A DNA stretch of 64,000 nt from Anthropogastromicrobium sp050944455 (GTDB lineage: Bacteria > Bacillota > Clostridia > Lachnospirales > Lachnospiraceae), in NCBI GenBank assembly GCA_050944455.1, contig JBMNRC010000011.1, positions 21,093 through 85,092 on the forward strand. The letters run 5' to 3'. The notes beneath the pieces were generated by a model, which was not told the DNA's origin, ran no database searches, and worked only from the letters and a program-made list of their open reading frames with translations. The translations under genes were made by a program, and so were the position numbers. Positions 59,971 to 64,000 of this stretch are shown piece after piece (positions within the stretch are counted from its first letter, which is position 1; each line of letters opens with the position of its first letter).

Positions 59971-62004
59971 TCACGATTCGGTTTTGAACACTTCCGCGCC
60001 TTTCTTTACAAACAGCGGAATCCGGTAAAGAGGAGCATCAACGGTGACCGTCTGCCCGCCGTCATATTCCTTCCCGGTTTCGTATTCGATCCAGCGCCCC
60101 GCCGGAAGCGCGACGCGGCGGCTCACCGCTCCTGCCGTGAGAACCGGGGCGACCAGAAGGCTGTGGCCGAACAGGTACTCATCCTCGACGTCCCGCACGT
60201 CTGCTTCATCCGGATAATCGTAGAACAGAGGCTTGATGACCGGCGTTCCTTTTTCGTGAGCTTCCATCATGACGCCGCGGATATAGTCTTTCATCGACTC
60301 GCGGAGCCGGATGTAATATTCCATCATATCCTGCATCTCCGGGGTGTAGCTCCAGATTTCGTTGTCCGCGCCGGACGCCACCATGCCGCCGCCGGTAGTC
60401 CCGAGCGGCTTATAGTGCGGATCCCGGTCGCCGTGCAGGCGCATCACCGGGCAGAAAGCGCCGAACTGGAACCAGCGGCACAGAAGTTCCTGGAAAGCCG
60501 GGTCGTGGACATTCCCACCGTGGAAGCCGCCGATGTCGGCGGTCCACCAGGCGATGCCGGCAAGCCCCATGTTGAGGCCCGCGGTCAGCTGATATCTGAG
60601 ATAGGTGAACGTAGACGGGACGTCGCCGGACCAGACCAGCGCGCCGTACTTCTGGCTCCCGGCCCACGCGCAGCGGATCAGGTTGATCGGGTTCTCAACG
60701 CCTTCTTTCTTCATCCCTTCATAAAACGCCTGCGCGTATCTCACCGGGTACTCGTTTGCACAGGAAACCGCGTTCCCGTCGTAATAGCGGTAAAGGTCAA
60801 AATCCGGGACCGAATATTCGGGCTCCGCCTCGTCCAGCCAGAACAGGTCAACCCCGTATCTGCGGTAATGGTCCTCCACTTTCTGCCAGAGGAATTTTCT
60901 TGCCTCCGGATTCGTGGTGTCAATGAAACTCTCAAGGCCCCAGCAGTCCATCGTGACGTTCATGCCGCGGTTCGCGCGCACCAGAAGGTCGCGTTCCGAC
61001 ATTTCGCGGTAGTTTTCGGACCCGCGGTCGACAGTCGGCCAGACGGATACCATCAGGCGGATGCCGAGGCTGTGCAGTTCGCTGACCATGGCAGCCGGAT
61101 CAGGGAAGTAAGCGGGGTCGAATTTCCATTCACCCTGCTGCGTCCAGTGGAAAAAGTCAATGACAATCACCGAGAGCGGAACACCCATCCCGTGGTACTT
61201 TCTGGCAATCCGGAGCACTTCCTCCTGGGACTGGTAGCGCAGCTTGCACTGCCAGAAGCCCATCGCCCAGTCGGGCATCATCGGGACTCTTCCGGCAACT
61301 TCGGTGTACTGTTCCACAATCTGCGCCGGGGTATCCCCGCAGGTCACCCAGACATCGATCTGTTCCGACGCCTCCGCGGTAAATTCGGTCAGGTTGGACG
61401 CGAAGGATGCGGTGCCGACAGCCGGGTTGTTCCACAGAAGGCCGTATCCGAGGCTTGAAACCATAAAAGGGACGGAAGCCTGGGTGTTCTTCTGGGCGAG
61501 CTCCAGGTGAGATCCTTTCAGGTTGAGGCTTTTCTGCTGATACTGCCCCATCCCGTAGATCCGTTCATTCTCATCCGCCTCGAACTTCAGGCAAATCCGC
61601 CAGTGATCGCCGCCGACGTTGCGGTAGGATCGGGCGGGCACTTTCTGCTGAATGATCGTATCGAGGTTCTGCCATCCTTCCGTACCATAGTCCCAGGAAC
61701 GGTAGTATTCCTTCAGAAGAAGCTTCCCGTCGGAGACGCGGTACCAGCAGATTCTTCCGTAGGAAGTGATTTCCGCGCGGATCGGACCGCAGGTGACGGA
61801 AGCGGCAGAGCTGTCCGCTCTGACGGAGATTTCTGAGTCCGCGTCGGCAGGCTTTTCAGAAAGCGCCCAGTCGTGCCGGGAAAACGTATGGTTCTGTGTT
61901 GCGCGGACGCGGATCCCGTGCCCCCAGGGGCGGATCTCAATCATTTCTCCGCGGCGGTTGAAAAGAAGAGCGCCGTCCTCCTGCGAAAAGAAGTTAAGAC
62001 TCAT
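59971..62004 (-). CDS. GH31 alpha-glycosidase (alpha-xylosidase/alpha-glucosidase type)
   Basis: This 677-residue cytoplasmic enzyme starts at 62004 behind GGAGGG. An N-terminal beta domain is followed by the barrel with nucleophile Asp391 in DLFWLDEAEPEY and acid/base Asp461 in WSGDVPSTF. WTADIGGFHGG and FGAFCPVMRLHGDRDP shape the -1 site, and C-terminal beta domains complete the protein. The motif set is closest to the YicI-like alpha-xylosidase branch, but alpha-glucosidase activity cannot be excluded. It would act on xyloglucan or starch-like oligosaccharides taken up by the cell. Single-gene unit at the end of the coding part of the window. Confidence 0.9.
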   Translation of the reverse strand: MSLNFFSQEDGALLFNRRGEMIEIRPWGHGIRVRATQNHTFSRHDWALSEKPADADSEISVRADSSAASVTCGPIRAEITSYGRICWYRVSDGKLLLKEYYRSWDYGTEGWQNLDTIIQQKVPARSYRNVGGDHWRICLKFEADENERIYGMGQYQQKSLNLKGSHLELAQKNTQASVPFMVSSLGYGLLWNNPAVGTASFASNLTEFTAEASEQIDVWVTCGDTPAQIVEQYTEVAGRVPMMPDWAMGFWQCKLRYQSQEEVLRIARKYHGMGVPLSVIVIDFFHWTQQGEWKFDPAYFPDPAAMVSELHSLGIRLMVSVWPTVDRGSENYREMSERDLLVRANRGMNVTMDCWGLESFIDTTNPEARKFLWQKVEDHYRRYGVDLFWLDEAEPEYSVPDFDLYRYYDGNAVSCANEYPVRYAQAFYEGMKKEGVENPINLIRCAWAGSQKYGALVWSGDVPSTFTYLRYQLTAGLNMGLAGIAWWTADIGGFHGGNVHDPAFQELLCRWFQFGAFCPVMRLHGDRDPHYKPLGTTGGGMVASGADNEIWSYTPEMQDMMEYYIRLRESMKDYIRGVMMEAHEKGTPVIKPLFYDYPDEADVRDVEDEYLFGHSLLVAPVLTAGAVSRRVALPAGRWIEYETGKEYDGGQTVTVDAPLYRIPLFVKKGAEVFKTES

Positions 62005-62622
62005 GTTGCTTACCCTCCATAGAATAAGATTTTCGGATATGGTTTCTTCGTCCGGAACCGGAAACTGACTGCGGCGGCGCGGCAGGCGGCGATCTGTGCA
62101 GCTGTCAATTGGCACAGCGGCGCCTCAGGCGTGCGGATCTTCAGCAGATCTTCAGCAGATGAATTTTACGGCGACTGCAGCGCAGGTACGTTGCTGCGGT
62201 CTGCCGCGCGTGCCTGTTCTGGACGAAGGTATTCTGCTGCCATTATAATGGATCGGGCTGCCCCAGGGAAGGGCAAGCTGCTTAAGTTTAGATCGCAGCG
62301 GTCTGGCGTGGAACAGCTTCGCGGTGGTCCGGTGCGGAGCAGCCGGGCTGAAGAATTCCTGTCCTTTCTGAATTTTACCCCGCTGCCAGGCCTCGCCAGC
62401 GGGATTGCGGAGCGTTCGCGGGGCCTGGGTTTTATGTCGAGGCAATGCGGAAGCTGTATGCGGAACGTGTCCGTTTGTTAAGAATTGCAAAATATTTCAG
62501 ATAACATATGGAATAACGGAGAGATAAATCTACAAATATTCAAATAATTACATACATTTGACTCAAATCTCAGGAGATAACAAAATATAACAAAATAAGG
62601 CAAAAAATATTTTGAAAAAAGC
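62005..62622. other. Region upstream of the GH31 gene and of the RNA promoter
   Basis: The left part (62005-62480) is GC-rich and carries overlapping open frames of ~110 residues on both strands without ribosome binding site or recognisable domain; I regard them as non-coding. From 62485 the composition drops sharply in GC, with A tracts up to 62622 that could act as an UP element for the promoter at 62623. Confidence 0.4.
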
Positions 62623-62651
62623 TTGACATGCGAATCAGTATTTTGTATACT
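62623..62651 (+). promoter_or_regulatory. Strong sigmaA promoter of the putative large RNA
   Basis: TTGACA (62623-62628) and TATACT (62646-62651) with a 17-bp spacer, preceded by A-rich DNA (AAAAAATATTTTGAAAAAAG). The start would be near 62658. Confidence 0.85.
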
Positions 62652-62657
62652 TTAGTT

Positions 62658-63755
62658 GCATCACAAAAGAGGCAAAGGCAATTGACCATTTACCATTCTT
62701 CGGGCCTTTGCATTCGGAATGAAGCAAATATCAGGAAGAGGAGGACAAACCAAAGACTTACTGAGTAACGTCCTGACGGCGTAGAAAACCGGGACAGGGC
62801 AAGGGTGATCAACTTGATTCCGGCAATCAAAATTCCGGAATGGCTCCGGCAATCGGATGGTTCGCAGCTGCAGCAGTCAATGATCCGAATCAGAAGAAAC
62901 GCGGGATGTCAGAAGGAAAGAATAGGCGCCAGAGAACCGGTATCAGATCAAAAAAGTTATACCTAGCAACCCGTTGTGAAGCATAAATCAAAAAAGTCTC
63001 AGAAACTAAAGGTTTCCCGAACAGATTTCTGTCCGGACTGATCCTGATAGTTGTCAGTTTGGATTGAAATTGCGTGGAACATTTTCTAAGATGATAATCC
63101 TCTTTTCTTAGGCGCAGGTTCGGAAATCAGCGATAGCCTGAAATTTACCGGCTGTACTGAAACCGTGTAAATCAAAGGTTTGCAGTTTGTAATTCTTAAC
63201 TGTTTCGCATGTGAGGAAAGATCGGTTGCAGAACGGTTATTTTCAAAAGAAACGAGAGAAACAGCGATATCAAAGTTTCCAGCATCGATATCGGTTTCAA
63301 TGATTGATTCCTGAATTTTCATCAGAGATATCAGATGAGATCAGAGTTTCAATGATTGGCGCCTCAGAGTTTCCGGAGAAAATGTTTCTGATCCAGGAGC
63401 AATCAGCGGCAGGATGAGACAGGACAGAACAGATTGTGATGTTTCATCAGGCCAAAGGAGCTCAAAGAAACCCGTCAAACTGAAAATCTGACGCAGCACA
63501 GGAAAGAAGCCATAAAGTGTATTCAGCATCTTTCCGGGGAAATGGCAGTCCCGGGGAAAGAGATATATTCCGGATAAACTCACCGGGTGCGGAAGACAAA
63601 TCTTCTTCACAGACTTCGATTTTATACATCTGAGCTTTATCAATGGATATCTGGTTTATGTGAACTGTATCAATGGAGGAATACACCGTTGGATACTGAA
63701 CATTAGCGGGTATTGGATAGAGTACCTTATCTATTCAATACCCGCTGAATTTTTT
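62658..63755 (+). ncRNA. Candidate ~1.1 kb non-coding RNA
   Basis: The unit runs from a consensus promoter to a strong terminator. On the plus strand no open frame of 60 codons or more starts and ends inside it; the minus-strand frames (up to 100 codons) lack ribosome binding sites and plausible proteins. The sequence has lower GC than the neighbours. Possible local helices include GCAAAGGC/GCCTTTGC (62672-62711), TCAGGA/TCCTGA (62731-62776), TTGATT/AATCAA (62814-62830) and CTAAGA/TCTTAG (63085-63111). GTTTCAATGATTG occurs twice (63294 and 63346). It is not tmRNA, RNase P RNA, SRP RNA or 6S RNA by any motif I can see. A decayed gene or an antisense transcript are alternatives. Confidence 0.5.
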
Positions 63756-63758
63756 TTA
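63705..63758 (+). terminator. Strong terminator of the putative large RNA
   Basis: AGCGGGTATTGGATAGA (63705-63721) and TCTATTCAATACCCGCT (63730-63746) form a 17-bp stem with one G-T pair and an 8-nt loop, followed by GAATTTTTTTT. Confidence 0.93.
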
Positions 63759-63933
63759 CTTTTGAACAAACTTCTGAACAGTCAGCGCTGTGGAACTCAA
63801 AATATCACTTGGCTGAGTCCGGATCCGCTGCCCATGAATTGGCAGACAACAAAAACAACTCCTGACAATTCCCGCCGTAAACGCCAGAATCGGCGCATCT
63901 GTGAAAATAATTCAAAAAAACCGGAAAAAACGC

Positions 63934-63962
63934 TTGACACAGATTTGGCAGGATGATATCAT
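63934..63962 (+). promoter_or_regulatory. SigmaA promoter at the right edge
   Basis: TTGACA (63934-63939) and TATCAT (63957-63962) are 17 bp apart, preceded by A tracts as at 62623. The transcript begins with a possible CTGTC/GACAG hairpin (63971-63986); what it encodes lies beyond the window. Confidence 0.7.
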
Positions 63963-64000
63963 ACAAAAGCTGTCCGCGAGAGACAGTTCCGATTTTCCCT

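Noticed and set aside
62131..62481. 116-codon open frame upstream of the RNA promoter
   Set aside because: No ribosome binding site, a competing frame on the other strand, Arg/Ser-rich composition typical of random GC-rich DNA.
62658..62830. Known riboswitch or tmRNA/6S/RNase P RNA at the start of the unit
   Set aside because: I compared remembered consensus elements (cyclic-di-GMP, SAM, cobalamin, lysine, T-box, tmRNA, RNase P) and none fits; this is from memory and an Rfam scan would be decisive.
63086..63686. Minus-strand frames of 74-100 codons inside the putative RNA
   Set aside because: They overlap each other and lack ribosome binding sites; none gives a plausible protein. They remain the main alternative explanation if the RNA is not confirmed.

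Overview
The window looks like chromosomal DNA of a GC-rich, Gram-positive anaerobe of the Lachnospiraceae type (Clostridia). The evidence is strong AGGAGG ribosome binding sites, TTGACA/TATAAT promoters, many Rho-independent terminators, surface proteins with GBS-Bsp-like repeats, a PhoP-type (TTTRCA) Pho box and numerous plant-glycan glycosidases. I see no rRNA, tRNA, CRISPR array or prophage. Family-level placement is inference.

Left to right: (1) The right end of an IS200/IS605-type element abuts a truncated secreted-protein gene. That fragment runs into a response-regulator remnant (DNA-binding domain only) followed by an intact histidine kinase. (2) A minus-strand operon encodes a MoxR-type AAA+ ATPase, an unknown protein and a VWA protein. 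(3) Oleate hydratase has a clear promoter, a TetR-type operator and a structured leader; purF and a duplicated-domain lipoprotein follow. (4) A sugar locus holds a solute-binding protein, two LplB/YtcP-type permeases, an AraC regulator and a clan GH-D alpha-galactosidase-like enzyme. (5) Next come a formate/nitrite channel, a DUF308 membrane protein, a Nat-type ABC exporter and a cytidylate-kinase-like protein. (6) A 1530-residue surface glycosidase-like protein is followed by pepT, a COG2509-type flavoprotein, a GH2 enzyme, a small unknown protein, a Nudix hydrolase, an HtrA protease and a GH51 arabinofuranosidase. (7) A complete phosphate regulon follows: Pho box, pstSCAB, phoU and a PhoP/PhoR-type pair. 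(8) Then come pyruvate kinase, a methyltransferase, hslO, mtnN, a 2-isopropylmalate synthase fused to an AraC-type DNA-binding domain, maf and a GH31 enzyme. (9) The last 2 kb have no convincing gene but carry a promoter-to-terminator unit that looks like a roughly 1.1 kb non-coding RNA.

Four observations stand out. The leuA product carries an AraC HTH directly behind its leucine-sensing domain, which suggests a biosynthetic enzyme doubling as a leucine-responsive regulator. Oleate hydratase and a methyltransferase 42 kb away share a leader with compensatory base-pair changes, a candidate cis-regulatory RNA. The right-hand unit may encode a large structured RNA. Finally, many genes end in tandem duplications that start inside the last codons and carry copies of the stop codon downstream (44, 34, 60, 89, 68 and 29 bp periods), which looks like a genome-wide mutational habit.

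Functionally the window combines plant polysaccharide use (GH36-, GH2-, GH51- and GH31-type enzymes and sugar uptake), phosphate homeostasis, fatty-acid detoxification and housekeeping metabolism. Functional assignments come from recognisable motifs in the translated sequence; no database search was run.
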